A stretch of 64,000 bases of DNA from Zetaproteobacteria bacterium CG_4_9_14_3_um_filter_49_83 (GTDB lineage Bacteria > Pseudomonadota > Zetaproteobacteria > Mariprofundales > Mariprofundaceae). Position 1 is the first letter of the stretch, and every line of letters starts with the position of its first letter. Made by a program: the position numbers and the translations under genes. The stretch spans positions 1 to 64,000 of the forward strand of contig PFXG01000011.1 of assembly GCA_002791545.1 (NCBI GenBank). The letters run 5' to 3'. Of this stretch, positions 53,308 to 62,711 are shown one piece after another. The notes below the pieces were generated by a model. That model saw only the letters and a list, made by a program, of their open reading frames with translations. It ran no database searches and was not told the DNA's origin.

Positions 53308-53865
53308 CTAGTATTGCAACACGTGGTGAATGGGTATACCGGACAATTGTTCTCTGCCTTTTAGCGCCGTCAGCTCAATAACAAAGAGGCAAGCCACAAC
53401 CTCCGCACCCAACTGCCGAACCAATTCCACACTGGCTCTGGCCGTTCCACCGGTTGCCAGCAAATCATCCACCAATACCACCTTATGCCCTTTAGTTAAG
53501 GCATCACGGTGAATTTCAAGCCTGTCAGTTCCATATTCCAGTTCATATTCAATACCATGTATTTCAGCGGGAAGCTTACCCGGCTTGCGAACAGGAATAA
53601 AACCGCGCCCTGTCATCTGCGCCAGTGCTGCACCGAAAATAAAGCCGCGTGATTCCGTACCCACAATATAATCCACATCCGTTGGCATACTTACTGCCAG
53701 CTGTGATATACAGGCAGAGAACGCATCGCCATTGGCCAGCAACGGCGTAATGTCCTTGAACATGATACCCGGCTTGGGAAAATCCGGGATATCCCGAATG
53801 AAATCTTTTAAGCGGGTCGATGCCATACTTGTTTTGTCCATGCTTGGTGACTTGCTTTTTTTCAA
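53308..53865 (-). CDS. apt: Adenine phosphoribosyltransferase
   Basis: Apt salvages adenine to AMP with PRPP. The 185 residues contain [22 protein letters not shown] near residue 19 and the PRPP-binding loop [16 protein letters not shown] near 129. The TTG at 53865 overlaps the rpoS stop (TTTTGA) and has GGAGAT before it; ATG codons at 53841 or 53826 are alternatives that would remove 8-13 residues. Confidence 0.9.
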   Translation of the reverse strand: MKKSKSPSMDKTSMASTRLKDFIRDIPDFPKPGIMFKDITPLLANGDAFSACISQLAVSMPTDVDYIVGTESRGFIFGAALAQMTGRGFIPVRKPGKLPAEIHGIEYELEYGTDRLEIHRDALTKGHKVVLVDDLLATGGTARASVELVRQLGAEVVACLFVIELTALKGREQLSGIPIHHVLQY

Positions 53866-54704
53866 AATACATCTCCTGACTGAATATGATCCAATCGAAC
53901 CAAACGCCTCAACTTCTGCAATGCGATAACCTGAATCTGCCGTGCCCGCTCGCGCGTAACGCCAATGTGAGAACCGATATCCTCAAGCGTCCACATTTTT
54001 TGTTGCCCCAAACCATAGCGAAGCTTAACAACTATGCGTTCCTTCTCATCCAGCATATCAACCCATTGGTTGACCAGTTTATCCCGATGATTCTGATCTG
54101 CGACCTCTTCAGGTAAAGGGCTATTTTCATCTTCAACCACATCATACAAACTTAATTCACCCTCTCCAACAACAATCATATCCGTGCTGCTGGTTTGACT
54201 TTTCGCATCCATTAACGACTGAATACGATGGATCGGCTTTCCCAGATGCGATGCTATTTCAAATTCGGTTGGATCTCTTTCAAGCAGACTGCGCAAATAA
54301 CTTTCAGCCCGATACATGGCATGAAGCTCTTTACCGATATGGATCGGCAAGCGAATCACACGCGCCTGATTCATAATCCCGCGATCAATAGCCTGTCGAA
54401 TCCACCAGGTAGCATAGGTCGAAAAACGACAACCATAATCAGCATCGAACTTCTGTACTGCATGCATCAAGCCCAGATTTCCTTCTTCAATCAGATCCAG
54501 AAAGGAAAGTCCGCGATTCATAAAATCCCGCGCATTCTTTACCACCAGTCGAAGGTTAGCGTTGATCATTTGCTGACGCGCTTCTTCATCACCGGTGGCA
54601 ATCCGGCGAGCCAAATCGATTTCCTGCTCAGCCGTTAATATCTGATAGCGTGAAATTTCACGCATATATATTTTAACCGGCGAAATTATTTCTCTGTCTG
54701 GCAT
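53862..54704 (-). CDS. rpoS: RNA polymerase sigma factor, RpoS-like
   Basis: RpoS directs the general stress and stationary-phase response. The 280 residues include region 2 ([37 protein letters not shown] near 70), region 3 ([13 protein letters not shown] near 117) and region 4 HTH ([18 protein letters not shown] near 241). Regions 1.2-4 match RpoS/RpoD-type factors, and nlpD directly upstream on the same strand is the classic rpoS context. Confidence 0.88.
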   Translation of the reverse strand: MPDREIISPVKIYMREISRYQILTAEQEIDLARRIATGDEEARQQMINANLRLVVKNARDFMNRGLSFLDLIEEGNLGLMHAVQKFDADYGCRFSTYATWWIRQAIDRGIMNQARVIRLPIHIGKELHAMYRAESYLRSLLERDPTEFEIASHLGKPIHRIQSLMDAKSQTSSTDMIVVGEGELSLYDVVEDENSPLPEEVADQNHRDKLVNQWVDMLDEKERIVVKLRYGLGQQKMWTLEDIGSHIGVTRERARQIQVIALQKLRRLVRLDHIQSGDVF

Positions 54705-54785
54705 CGCAACTCCACCACTATCGAACCGGATAATTTAAGGCTTCACAACCTTCTTTATCATCAGTCTTTTTTACAGCGTACCAGC

Positions 54786-55556
54786 TTATGGCAAATATGC
54801 CATCGGATCAACAGCGCGAACCTGACTCGGCGCCTGACCTCTACGCACCTCAAAATGCAAATGCGGCCCCGTAGCTCTGCCGGTTTGCCCTACTGTGGCA
54901 ATTTTCTCACCCTTTTTCACCTGCTGATTCTTTCTGGCAAAATTCTTATTATTGTGGGCGTAGATAGTCACAAAATCTGAGCTATGCTTGATAATAATAA
55001 GATTCCCGAAGCCTGACAGCTTATTGTCTGAATAGATGACCTTGCCAGCGGCAGCAGCATACACCGGGGTTCCTGATTTAGCTCCAATATCGATACCATC
55101 ATGCATACGGCTTCCACGGCGACCAAAATGACTGGTCACAACGCCTTTCACCGGCCATTGCAATTTCACTAACCCGCCACCGACAGCTGCTTTTGTAGTG
55201 TTTTTTTCAACCGGACGCTTCGACTTGGAGGGTGTTACCGGACGGGTTGTTTTGGCCGGAACGCGTGGTGTTGGCGAAGCTTTGGCCTGATTCGATGCTG
55301 TCAGGTTAATTCTTTGACCGACGTAGATAGTGTAGGGATAACGGATGCCATTCCTGCGGGCCAGTGTTTTATAATCCACCCCTATTCGTCTGGCGATGTT
55401 GTAAAGCGTGTCACCCTGCCTTACTTTATAATATGTCCCTGACAACTGTGGCGATGAAGCTTCCTGATCGCTCGGAAAAAATGGCAACTCCAGTTTGAAG
55501 CAGCCCTGCAAAAGCAGCACGGAAAAGATCAGCGCCCATCTCAGCGAAACAGCCAT
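54786..55556 (-). CDS. nlpD: NlpD/M23-family murein hydrolase activator, lipoprotein
   Basis: From the ATG at 55556 the 256-residue protein has a lipoprotein leader (LLLQGC near residue 17), a LysM domain (YYKVRQGDTLYNIARRIG near 40), a basic linker and a C-terminal M23/LytM domain (GRRGSRMHDGIDIGAKSGTPVYAAAAGKV near 150). The zinc-type HxH is present as GPHLHFEVRRG, but the family often acts as an amidase activator. It is followed by rpoS and overlaps dedA by 16 bp. Confidence 0.9.
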   Translation of the reverse strand: MAVSLRWALIFSVLLLQGCFKLELPFFPSDQEASSPQLSGTYYKVRQGDTLYNIARRIGVDYKTLARRNGIRYPYTIYVGQRINLTASNQAKASPTPRVPAKTTRPVTPSKSKRPVEKNTTKAAVGGGLVKLQWPVKGVVTSHFGRRGSRMHDGIDIGAKSGTPVYAAAAGKVIYSDNKLSGFGNLIIIKHSSDFVTIYAHNNKNFARKNQQVKKGEKIATVGQTGRATGPHLHFEVRRGQAPSQVRAVDPMAYLP

Positions 55557-56197
55557 AATCCCATAAATCCTGCCACCACAAGCACCACCACCGAAAGCGT
55601 AGCCCACTCAAAGTACTTATCGACCAACTGACGCAAGCGATCCCCACCCCATTGCATCAGCGCACCTTCCAGATAAAAACGGGCACCGCGTGAAACAATT
55701 GCTGCAAGTAAAAATGAGAAAAACGGAAGATCGAAAGCCCCGGCAGCAATGGTGATAACTTTAAACGGAATCGGTGAAAATCCGGCAATGAGCACCAAGC
55801 CAATCCCCCATTCGGTGAAAAGCTCCTGCACATGATTAAATGTACCCATAGCGCCATAGAATTGTAATAATGGTTCAGCAACACTGGCGAATAAAAACAT
55901 ACCGATGGCATAACCTATCACTGAACCCACCGTGGAACCCAGGGTGCAAATCCCAGCCAGACGCATTGACGATCTGGGTGCTCCCAGCGCTAAAGCCAGC
56001 AGCAAAACATCGGGCGGAATTGGAAAAACACTGGCCTCGATTAGCGCGACAAAAAACAAACCCCATTTTGCCTGAGGATGCTCTGCCCAAGATAATGTCC
56101 ACCTATAGCATCGGCGCAGCAGTGAAGGTCGATCCGTTGAAATGACATGCTCAGCGATGACTTTCTCCTTCCAGCAACGGCACAAACGTACACGCAT
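55541..56197 (-). CDS. DedA family membrane protein (YqaA-like)
   Basis: The product is a 4-5-helix membrane protein with FVALIEASVFPIPPDVLLLALALGAP, GSTVGSVIGYAIG and LIAGFSPIPFKVITIAAGAF. The paired Pro-containing, Gly-rich segments are typical of DedA/YqaA proteins that work in lipid flipping and envelope homeostasis. The start is uncertain: the frame opens at 56260, inside pcm; an ATG at 56197 still overlaps pcm by 47 bp. Confidence 0.8.
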   Translation of the reverse strand: MRVRLCRCWKEKVIAEHVISTDRPSLLRRCYRWTLSWAEHPQAKWGLFFVALIEASVFPIPPDVLLLALALGAPRSSMRLAGICTLGSTVGSVIGYAIGMFLFASVAEPLLQFYGAMGTFNHVQELFTEWGIGLVLIAGFSPIPFKVITIAAGAFDLPFFSFLLAAIVSRGARFYLEGALMQWGGDRLRQLVDKYFEWATLSVVVLVVAGFMGLWLFR

Positions 56198-56816
56198 CGA
56201 AATATTCTTCTTCAACACCATCCGCCAGCTTTCGCCTTCGCACCAAACGATGCTGGCCATGACTACCCTCAGGCATCAGCAATGTACCATACACAGCCAA
56301 TTGCTCCAGCCACAAATCAGAAGCAAACCCACCAGCCGTGACGATTATGGCATCAAATGGAGCATATTCAGGCCATCCCAGCAAACCATCGGCACATGTT
56401 AGCATTGCATTTGCCAATCTGGCACGGCGCAAATTATTCCTGGCTTTCATGTGCAGGGAATGAATACGCTCTACACTATAAACCCGCTTACACAAACGCG
56501 ACAGCACAGCTGTCTGGTAACCGCAGCCGGTCCCTATTTCCAATACCCGCTCATCACCCTTAAGCTGTAAAAGCTCAGTCATCCGAGCCACCATATAGGG
56601 TTGTGAAATAGTCTGCCCTTCGCCAATCGGCAAGGAACAATCATGATAGGCACGAGAGACCAATGGCGAATCAACGAACATATGCCGGGGAACCAGTCGC
56701 ATCACGTCGATCACACGCTGGTCGGTAACCCCCCGCGCAATCATTTGCTCATCAACCATACGCTTGCGTGGTCGATCAAAAGTTAAATTATGTGAAATTG
56801 AATATGCCAGTGTCAT
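56151..56816 (-). CDS. pcm: Protein-L-isoaspartate O-methyltransferase
   Basis: Pcm repairs isoaspartyl residues with SAM. The 221 residues include [24 protein letters not shown] near 25, [22 protein letters not shown] near 67 and the SAM motif [15 protein letters not shown] near 95. The ATG is only 12 nt after the end of tRNA-Pro and has no ribosome site; the start may be internal (56759, before VDEQMIARG). Neighbours dedA, nlpD and rpoS form the usual pcm-rpoS cluster. Confidence 0.93.
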   Translation of the reverse strand: MTLAYSISHNLTFDRPRKRMVDEQMIARGVTDQRVIDVMRLVPRHMFVDSPLVSRAYHDCSLPIGEGQTISQPYMVARMTELLQLKGDERVLEIGTGCGYQTAVLSRLCKRVYSVERIHSLHMKARNNLRRARLANAMLTCADGLLGWPEYAPFDAIIVTAGGFASDLWLEQLAVYGTLLMPEGSHGQHRLVRRRKLADGVEEEYFDACTFVPLLEGESHR

Positions 56817-56828
56817 GCGATAAAAAAA

Positions 56829-56905
56829 TGGTCGGGACGAGAGGATTCGAACCTCCGACCACCAGACCCCCAGTCTGGTGCGCTACCAGGCTGCGCTACG
56901 CCCCG
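56829..56905 (-). tRNA. tRNA-Pro(GGG)
   Basis: The minus strand folds into a 77-nt tRNA: acceptor CGGGGCG paired with CGTCCCG (one G-U pair), D-arm GCGCAGCCTGGTAGCGC, and anticodon loop CTGGGGG (anticodon GGG). The T-arm is GGAGGTTCGAATCCTCT, and CCA is encoded at 56829-56831. It lies 21 bp after the MerR gene and 12 bp before pcm. Confidence 0.96.
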
Positions 56906-56926
56906 ATTCATCAACACTAGAGGAAA

Positions 56927-57304
56927 TTAATCCGCCAGCAAGTCCCGTATCGAAACCAACTCTTCCCGGATTTGTTTAAGTGAAACCTGAGCATCAGGCT
57001 TCTCAACAATATCATTAAGATCGCCGCTCATCAGACGTTTTTTTGCACCCCGAATGGTGAAATTAAGATCATACAGAAGATGTTTAATCTGAAGCACAGC
57101 GTAAATATCTCGATGGCGATAGAAACGTCTGTTGCCACCTTTTTTAACAGGGCGAATATGTCTGAACTCTGTTTCCCAGTAACGCAACACATGTGGCTCA
57201 ACAGCGCACAAGTCACTGACTTCCCGAATTGAAAAAAACAATTTATCGGGAAGCGTTGGAACTTCCATTCCGGCTTCCTGCAATTGTTTAGGCTGAATAC
57301 TCAT
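56927..57304 (-). CDS. MerR-family transcriptional regulator
   Basis: The 125 residues contain an N-terminal winged HTH ([24 protein letters not shown] near 25, [21 protein letters not shown] near 59) but little effector domain. MerR-like proteins of this size are frequently found directly after ihfA. It overlaps ihfA by ATGA. The target is unknown. Confidence 0.9.
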   Translation of the reverse strand: MSIQPKQLQEAGMEVPTLPDKLFFSIREVSDLCAVEPHVLRYWETEFRHIRPVKKGGNRRFYRHRDIYAVLQIKHLLYDLNFTIRGAKKRLMSGDLNDIVEKPDAQVSLKQIREELVSIRDLLAD

Positions 57305-57585
57305 TCAGCATCATCCAACAGGTTGTTCTTCAATAATTGACTGGCGCGGAAAGTAACAACCCGGCGCGGTTCAATGGTGATGTCCTGACCGGTTTTAGGA
57401 TTTCTGCCACGACGGGCATGCTTTTCGCGCAACATGAAATGGCCAAATCCAGAGAGCTTCACATCTTCACCATCGATCAAAGCCTGCTTAATCTCTTCAA
57501 GCACAGTCTCAACCAGTTGAGCGGATTCCTTTTTGGAAAATCCGATACGTTCATGAATAATATTTGCAATCTCAGCTTTGGTCAC
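57301..57585 (-). CDS. ihfA: Integration host factor subunit alpha
   Basis: IHF bends DNA and shapes many promoters. The protein shows the family motifs VTKAEIANIIHERIGFSKKESAQLVETVLEEI, VKLSGFGHFMLREK and RRGRNPKTGQDITIEPRRVVTFRAS. I set the start at the GTG at 57585 (VTKAE); an upstream GTG at 57603 is also possible. It overlaps the MerR gene by 4 bp. Confidence 0.94.
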   Translation of the reverse strand: MTKAEIANIIHERIGFSKKESAQLVETVLEEIKQALIDGEDVKLSGFGHFMLREKHARRGRNPKTGQDITIEPRRVVTFRASQLLKNNLLDDAE

Positions 57586-57691
57586 TTGGCTTATCTTCCC
57601 CACGAAAAGGCTACATGCGCCTGCAAACTCGAAAAAACTTAAGCAAATATAGCAAAAGCTATTGATTCGTCAAAAGTTTTTTGACTTCCCT

Positions 57692-58360
57692 CTAAATCAG
57701 AACGCCTTTTTTGAGCTGAAGCACCCTGTCAGTCGCATTGGCTAAGGCCATACTATGGGTCACCATAATCACTGAAGCCTGCTCTTCCTGACACAACAAA
57801 CGCATTTGCGAAAATACTTCCTGAGCCGTTTTCTCATCAAGGTTTCCTGTTGGTTCATCTGCCAACAAAAGCTTCGGTGAAGCCACCAATGCCCGTGCTA
57901 CAGCCACCCGCTGCGCCTCACCACCCGAGAGCTTGGCCGGCACATGATGAGATCGCGACTGCAAGCCCAGCCGGGTCAATAAATCCATCGCCCGTCCGGC
58001 AGCTTCTTTCGATGACTCTCCACGAATCAGCAAAGGAAGCATCACATTTTCAAGCGCTGACAACTCCGGAATCAGGTGATGAGCCTGATAAACAAATCCA
58101 ATAGAAGAGTTACGAAGACCGGCTTTTTCGCGCTCACTCAAATTGAATACAGAACGTCCGTCCAATAGCGCCTCGCCACTCTCCGCCTCATCCAGCGTTC
58201 CCAGAATTTGCAGCAGCGTACTTTTGCCAGAACCCGACTCACCAACAATGGCTAGAAACTGTCCTTGCTCCAACTCGAATGACACCCCGCGCAGGACATG
58301 AATAGGTTCCACTTCAGTTTTATAAGATTTTGATAAATCCCTGACTTGTAATCGAATCAT
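57692..58360 (-). CDS. lolD: Lipoprotein-releasing ABC transporter ATPase
   Basis: LolD powers release of lipoproteins from the inner membrane by LolCDE. The 222 residues have Walker [13 protein letters not shown] near residue 38, signature [16 protein letters not shown] near 143, Walker [13 protein letters not shown] and H-loop VTHSM near 200. lolC is upstream on the same strand but separated by a cNMP-binding gene. Confidence 0.93.
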   Translation of the reverse strand: MIRLQVRDLSKSYKTEVEPIHVLRGVSFELEQGQFLAIVGESGSGKSTLLQILGTLDEAESGEALLDGRSVFNLSEREKAGLRNSSIGFVYQAHHLIPELSALENVMLPLLIRGESSKEAAGRAMDLLTRLGLQSRSHHVPAKLSGGEAQRVAVARALVASPKLLLADEPTGNLDEKTAQEVFSQMRLLCQEEQASVIMVTHSMALANATDRVLQLKKGVLI

Positions 58361-58367
58361 CTGAATA

Positions 58368-59585
58368 TCATTTATCCTGATTCATCAAAACCTTGATTGT
58401 CTCCTTCACGCGCGACTTCTGATAAGCCTCAACAATCTTTCGGATCGACGGATGCACCCTGGCGATACTGTCGAATTTTTCGCGGGTTAACTCCATGAGT
58501 TCAACATTGGACTCAGCGATCACAGTAGCTGTTCTGGGTTTTTCTGTGAGAAGTGCAACCTCACCAAAAAACGATCCCTCACCCATGCGGCCGAGCTCAA
58601 TCGGCTTGCCATCTTTTTGCATGCCGCAAGTGACAATACGGACAATACCTGAGCGAATTAAAAAGAAAGAGTCTCCCTGCTCACCCTCACGCACGACAAT
58701 TTTGCCTTTGGCCAGCCTGATCATATTAAAGGAATTGGCCAACTCCAGCTTGGCATCTTCAGGCACACCTTCAAATACTGGTGTCAAGGCCAATACGCGT
58801 GCCAGCACTCGCTGGCGATAAAACTGTTCAACGGTACCACTAATGGCCGGATTATCTTTCACCCACCGATCAAACGTATCCCTGTCGATCATCAACACGC
58901 TGACTTCAGTATCAGCAACAGCGAAGTCACGTCGTTTGACGCGCGACATAAAGGCGTGCTCACCAAAACAGTCACCTTCCCCCAACCTGGAATACACTTT
59001 TGTTCTGCCGGATGATTGTCGGGCTTCCAGACGTACCGAGCCCATACCAATCAGATACAGATACTCCCCTTCCTCGCCCTGTGCGTATATTTCTGAACCT
59101 TCTGAAAAGCTCTTAAGGGTCAGTGAATCCATGAACGATTCAAGATAATCACCTGACAATCCGGACAGCAAAGGTGTCCGCTCAAAGCCAAGTTTTCCTT
59201 TATCTTCAGAGCTGATGTCCATACCCATCGTCTTATCAGCCGGCACCATGGTACTGACTGCCCAGTCTTCACCACGTTCAGCTGAAAGCTCTTTCAGATG
59301 TTCTTTAATTTCGGTTCGATGCGGATCCAGGCGTAAGATAACTTTATTAATCGCGATCGACTGTACGATATATCCCTGCTCGGCGTACATTCTGGCAATT
59401 TTAACATAATCAGCGACAGCGCCGTCAGTATCGCCATTTTTTTCTCGCAGCTCAGCCAGCTTTACAAATGTACGCAGATCGTCCGGACTGCTTTTATGCA
59501 ATTCCTCAAACAAGCCAAGAGCAACCTTGTGTTTGCCATCCAGTAGCGCTCGCATTGCTTTTTTTCGAATCTGATCGTCTGACAT
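58368..59585 (-). CDS. Protein with TPR region and two cNMP-binding-like domains
   Basis: The 405 residues have an N-terminal helical TPR-like part (ALFEELHKSSPDDLRTFVKLAELREK and LRLDPHR, ~1-100). Two cyclic-nucleotide-binding-type domains follow, the first near 145-260 (EYLYLIGMGSVRLEAR, GEGDCFGEHAFM) and the second near 270-395 (GDSFFLIRSGIVRIV, GEGSFFGEVALLTEKPRTATV). No HTH is seen. Placed between lolC and lolD with gaps of 7-8 bp, it may regulate or couple to lipoprotein transport. No known family name. Confidence 0.82.
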   Translation of the reverse strand: MSDDQIRKKAMRALLDGKHKVALGLFEELHKSSPDDLRTFVKLAELREKNGDTDGAVADYVKIARMYAEQGYIVQSIAINKVILRLDPHRTEIKEHLKELSAERGEDWAVSTMVPADKTMGMDISSEDKGKLGFERTPLLSGLSGDYLESFMDSLTLKSFSEGSEIYAQGEEGEYLYLIGMGSVRLEARQSSGRTKVYSRLGEGDCFGEHAFMSRVKRRDFAVADTEVSVLMIDRDTFDRWVKDNPAISGTVEQFYRQRVLARVLALTPVFEGVPEDAKLELANSFNMIRLAKGKIVVREGEQGDSFFLIRSGIVRIVTCGMQKDGKPIELGRMGEGSFFGEVALLTEKPRTATVIAESNVELMELTREKFDSIARVHPSIRKIVEAYQKSRVKETIKVLMNQDK

Positions 59586-59593
59586 GTTCCCCT

Positions 59594-60841
59594 CTATTCG
59601 TAGCGTAAAGCGTCAGCTGGAGGAACACTTGCAGCCCGCCAGGCCGGATAAATTGTAGCCAACAATCCCACCACAAAACTTATCCCAACAACCAACAATA
59701 CCGAGACAGGGTCAACTATGGAAGGGATGTGGTCAATAAAATATACATCTTTGGATAAGAATGTAATGCCGGTGACAGACTCAACCCATGCCAATACAGC
59801 ATCAAGACGCCATGCCAGCAAGAGCCCCATGCTCGCACCCAGAACAATTCCGACGCCGGTCAGCATCACCCCCATCATCAGAAAAACACGCATCACCGAT
59901 GCATGTGTTGCTCCCACCGTTTTCAGAATGGCAATTTCCTTACGCCGCTCCATCACCACCATCACCAGTGAAGCAATCATATTAATCACGGCAACCAACA
60001 CAATCAGCGACAAAATCACACCCATAGCCCGACGTTCCATTTTCAGCGCGTCGAAAAACGAACGATTCCGTTGTGTCCAGTCAGTGACCCAGGCATCAAC
60101 CGGAAGCTTTCCACGTAACATGGCGGCAAATTGCGGAGCCTGATCCCGATCAAGCAGATGTAATTCAATACCACCGACACGATCTCCCAAACGAGCCAGA
60201 CGTTGCAGAGACTTTAGCGGTGCCAGCACGACACCTGAATCGTATTCATAAAAGCCCGAATCAAAAATACCAACCACTTTGAAACTTCGCATTCTGGGGG
60301 CCATACCGGACGGTGAGACACCTCCGGATGGGGATACAATGCGCACAGCATCACCCACTGAAACACTTAACTTACGAGCCAGATCCTTGCCAATCACCAC
60401 TTCAAACAGCGCTTCTTCACCGGAAGAAATAAAACGCCCCCCCTCAAGAATCTGTCCAGCGATTCTTCCGGCCCGGGTCGTATCCACGCCTTTCAGTATC
60501 GCACCGACAGATTGTTTACCGCGATTAATCAGCACCTGAGAAATAATATAGGGCGTTGCCTGCTCAACATCCGGGAATGACTCAATCACATCGAGCCATG
60601 CCTGCCAATCTTCGATGGTGTCACCTGCGCCCTGAACATCGACATGCGATGAAAACCCGAGAATTTTATCCCTTATTTCGATAGCTGCGCCGTTCATTAC
60701 CGACAACACAACAATCAGTGCCATGACGCCAACCGCAACACCCAACGAAGAGCTCCAGCCTATCAGTGAGACAAATTTCTCATCCCTTCGCGAACGCAAA
60801 TAGCGTAACGCCAGCATCCATTCATAAGTTTTAATAGCCAA
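59594..60841 (-). CDS. lolC: Lipoprotein-releasing ABC transporter permease LolC/LolE
   Basis: The 415 residues have an N-terminal helix (~25-50), a large periplasmic MacB-like domain (~50-270) and three C-terminal helices (~272-300, 320-345, 375-400), the FtsX-type layout. The N-terminal ALRYLRSRRDEKFVSLIGWSSSLGVAVGVMALIVVLSVMNG is the LolC/E signature. A single gene here may serve as both subunits; a second lolE is not in the window. Confidence 0.92.
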   Translation of the reverse strand: MAIKTYEWMLALRYLRSRRDEKFVSLIGWSSSLGVAVGVMALIVVLSVMNGAAIEIRDKILGFSSHVDVQGAGDTIEDWQAWLDVIESFPDVEQATPYIISQVLINRGKQSVGAILKGVDTTRAGRIAGQILEGGRFISSGEEALFEVVIGKDLARKLSVSVGDAVRIVSPSGGVSPSGMAPRMRSFKVVGIFDSGFYEYDSGVVLAPLKSLQRLARLGDRVGGIELHLLDRDQAPQFAAMLRGKLPVDAWVTDWTQRNRSFFDALKMERRAMGVILSLIVLVAVINMIASLVMVVMERRKEIAILKTVGATHASVMRVFLMMGVMLTGVGIVLGASMGLLLAWRLDAVLAWVESVTGITFLSKDVYFIDHIPSIVDPVSVLLVVGISFVVGLLATIYPAWRAASVPPADALRYE

Positions 60842-60866
60842 TGTCAGTTAAAACCGATAACCGGGG

Positions 60867-62213
60867 TCAAACCAGATACCTGAAATACAGGTAAGCATGG
60901 GCGACTAATATCGTCAGCAACATCAAGGCAAAAGCATGTTTAAGAAACTCCAGAAAGGCAATCGGATAACCCGCCCGCTGGGCAAATCCGGCAACAATTA
61001 AATTTGCCGAAGCACCGATCAATGAGCCATTACCACCCAGACATGCGCCTAAAGCCAGCGCCCACCACAAAGGAACCAGCGCTTCTTCACCGCCAAATGT
61101 CGGAGCCATGCTTTGAATCAGGGGAATCATCGTCGCCACAAACGGAATGTTATCAATTAAAGCTGATGCTATCGCCGACACCCAGAGAACTGCCGCAGCC
61201 GTTGCTGTCATAGAGCCACCGGTCAAAGACAATGTCTTCTGTGCCAGCAGAGCAATCACACCGGTATGTTCAACGCCGGTCACAATTATAAATAAACCGA
61301 CAAAAAAGAAGATCGTGGTCCATTCAACTTCCGCCATGACCCCTTCGTAGGCATGATCTTTTTCGTGCAACGACTGGCCAAAGCTTTGCAGCAACAGCAA
61401 CACTGCGGCACCAAACATAGCAATACTCGCCGGTTCCAGATGAAAACTATGTGCTACGCTAAATCCCGCAATCACAGCGAATAACACAAACAAACATTTT
61501 TTCAGCAACTGTGGATTGGTAATTGCTTCGTTTTCGTTAAATTGCATCACCAGTGCCTTGTTTTCTTCGGATGCATGAAGATCCCGCCCGAACATAAACC
61601 ATACACAAAGAAGCACGACAGCAAAAATAACCGGTGTAATCGGAGCCAGATTGACAAGGAAATCGTAAAAACTCAAATGCGCGGCAGAACCAATCATAAT
61701 ATTCGGCGGATCACCGATTAAGGTGGCTGTACCACCGATATTTGATGCCAGAATCTGAGCAAAAAGATACGGGTATGGCCTCACTCCGAGTGCTTCGGTA
61801 ATCAACAAGGTTACCGGTGCGATGAGCAGTACAGTGGTCACGTTATCCAGAAAAGCTGAAAACACTGCCGTTACCACGGACAGCATCACCAAAATACCCC
61901 AGGGACTGCCTTTTACTGATTTAGCGGCCTTGATTGCCACATACTGGAACATGCCTGTCTTCTGACTAATCGCAACAATGACCATCATACCGGTAAGCAG
62001 ACCGATGGTATTAAAATCTATACCTGCCATGGCTTGCTTCTGGGTAATCACACCACAAAAAATCATCAATCCGGCACCGAGCAATGACAGCACGGCACGA
62101 TTGAATTTCTCCAGCATGATTATGCCGTAGATCAGCAAAAGAACCGTCACGGCGACCCAGGTCGGGTCCCAGCCAAAAATCACATGTGAGAGATGTTCTT
62201 CAGCATTATGCAC
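60867..62213 (-). CDS. ArsB/NhaD-type ion transporter
   Basis: The product has about twelve helices with repeated family motifs: SVVTAVFSAFLDNVTTVLLIAPVTLLITE near residue 114, ASNIGGTATLIGDPPNIMIGSAA near 155, IASALIDNIPFVATMIPL and LGACLGGNGSLIGASANLIVAG. These match NhaD/ArsB ion-transporter families, so Na+/H+ antiport or arsenite export are possible. The GTG at 62213 overlaps the CBS gene by 8 bp (GTGCATAA), which is the likeliest start. Confidence 0.85.
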   Translation of the reverse strand: MHNAEEHLSHVIFGWDPTWVAVTVLLLIYGIIMLEKFNRAVLSLLGAGLMIFCGVITQKQAMAGIDFNTIGLLTGMMVIVAISQKTGMFQYVAIKAAKSVKGSPWGILVMLSVVTAVFSAFLDNVTTVLLIAPVTLLITEALGVRPYPYLFAQILASNIGGTATLIGDPPNIMIGSAAHLSFYDFLVNLAPITPVIFAVVLLCVWFMFGRDLHASEENKALVMQFNENEAITNPQLLKKCLFVLFAVIAGFSVAHSFHLEPASIAMFGAAVLLLLQSFGQSLHEKDHAYEGVMAEVEWTTIFFFVGLFIIVTGVEHTGVIALLAQKTLSLTGGSMTATAAAVLWVSAIASALIDNIPFVATMIPLIQSMAPTFGGEEALVPLWWALALGACLGGNGSLIGASANLIVAGFAQRAGYPIAFLEFLKHAFALMLLTILVAHAYLYFRYLV

Positions 62214-62673
62214 GGTTTTCCACCCCGCTTTCCTGCACAAAGCATAAAATATCGGAACGCGCCACAACACCTTTCAAATGCTTATCTTTACTGACCACCA
62301 TGGCCAAAGAACTATGATGAGAGGCCAATAATTCAGCAGCAACGGACAATACCGATGATTTTTCATCGACCAGAATTGGCGATGGATTCATGATATCAGC
62401 GACTATTTTAGAAGCGATTTCGTTATACCTTCGCTTCAGGACGCCAATATCCGGCACAAATTCGACATGATCCAGATCACCGCTGGTGATGTAACTCGGA
62501 ACAATCGTTGTCAGAATTTTATAGGTGGAAAACTCTCCAAGCACACGCCCATGTTCATCGATCACCGGTAAGGTTCTGTATTTAAGCGTCCGCATACGAT
62601 GCAGAATATCTCCCACATTTTCATGCAACTGAACGGTTTCCACTTCCCGAACCATGATATCTTCTGCTTTCAT
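62206..62673 (-). CDS. Two-CBS-domain protein coupled to the transporter
   Basis: The 155 residues are two CBS domains (DIMVREVETVQLHE at residue 5 and DIMNPSPILVDEKSSV near 91), with the ends GVVARSDILCFVQESG. The stop overlaps the transporter start, so translation is coupled. It may sense nucleotides or ionic strength and gate the transporter. Confidence 0.85.
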   Translation of the reverse strand: MKAEDIMVREVETVQLHENVGDILHRMRTLKYRTLPVIDEHGRVLGEFSTYKILTTIVPSYITSGDLDHVEFVPDIGVLKRRYNEIASKIVADIMNPSPILVDEKSSVLSVAAELLASHHSSLAMVVSKDKHLKGVVARSDILCFVQESGVENRA

Positions 62674-62711
62674 TGCCAGTCTCCCAACGGAATATCTTTC
62701 ATCTCGGTAAA

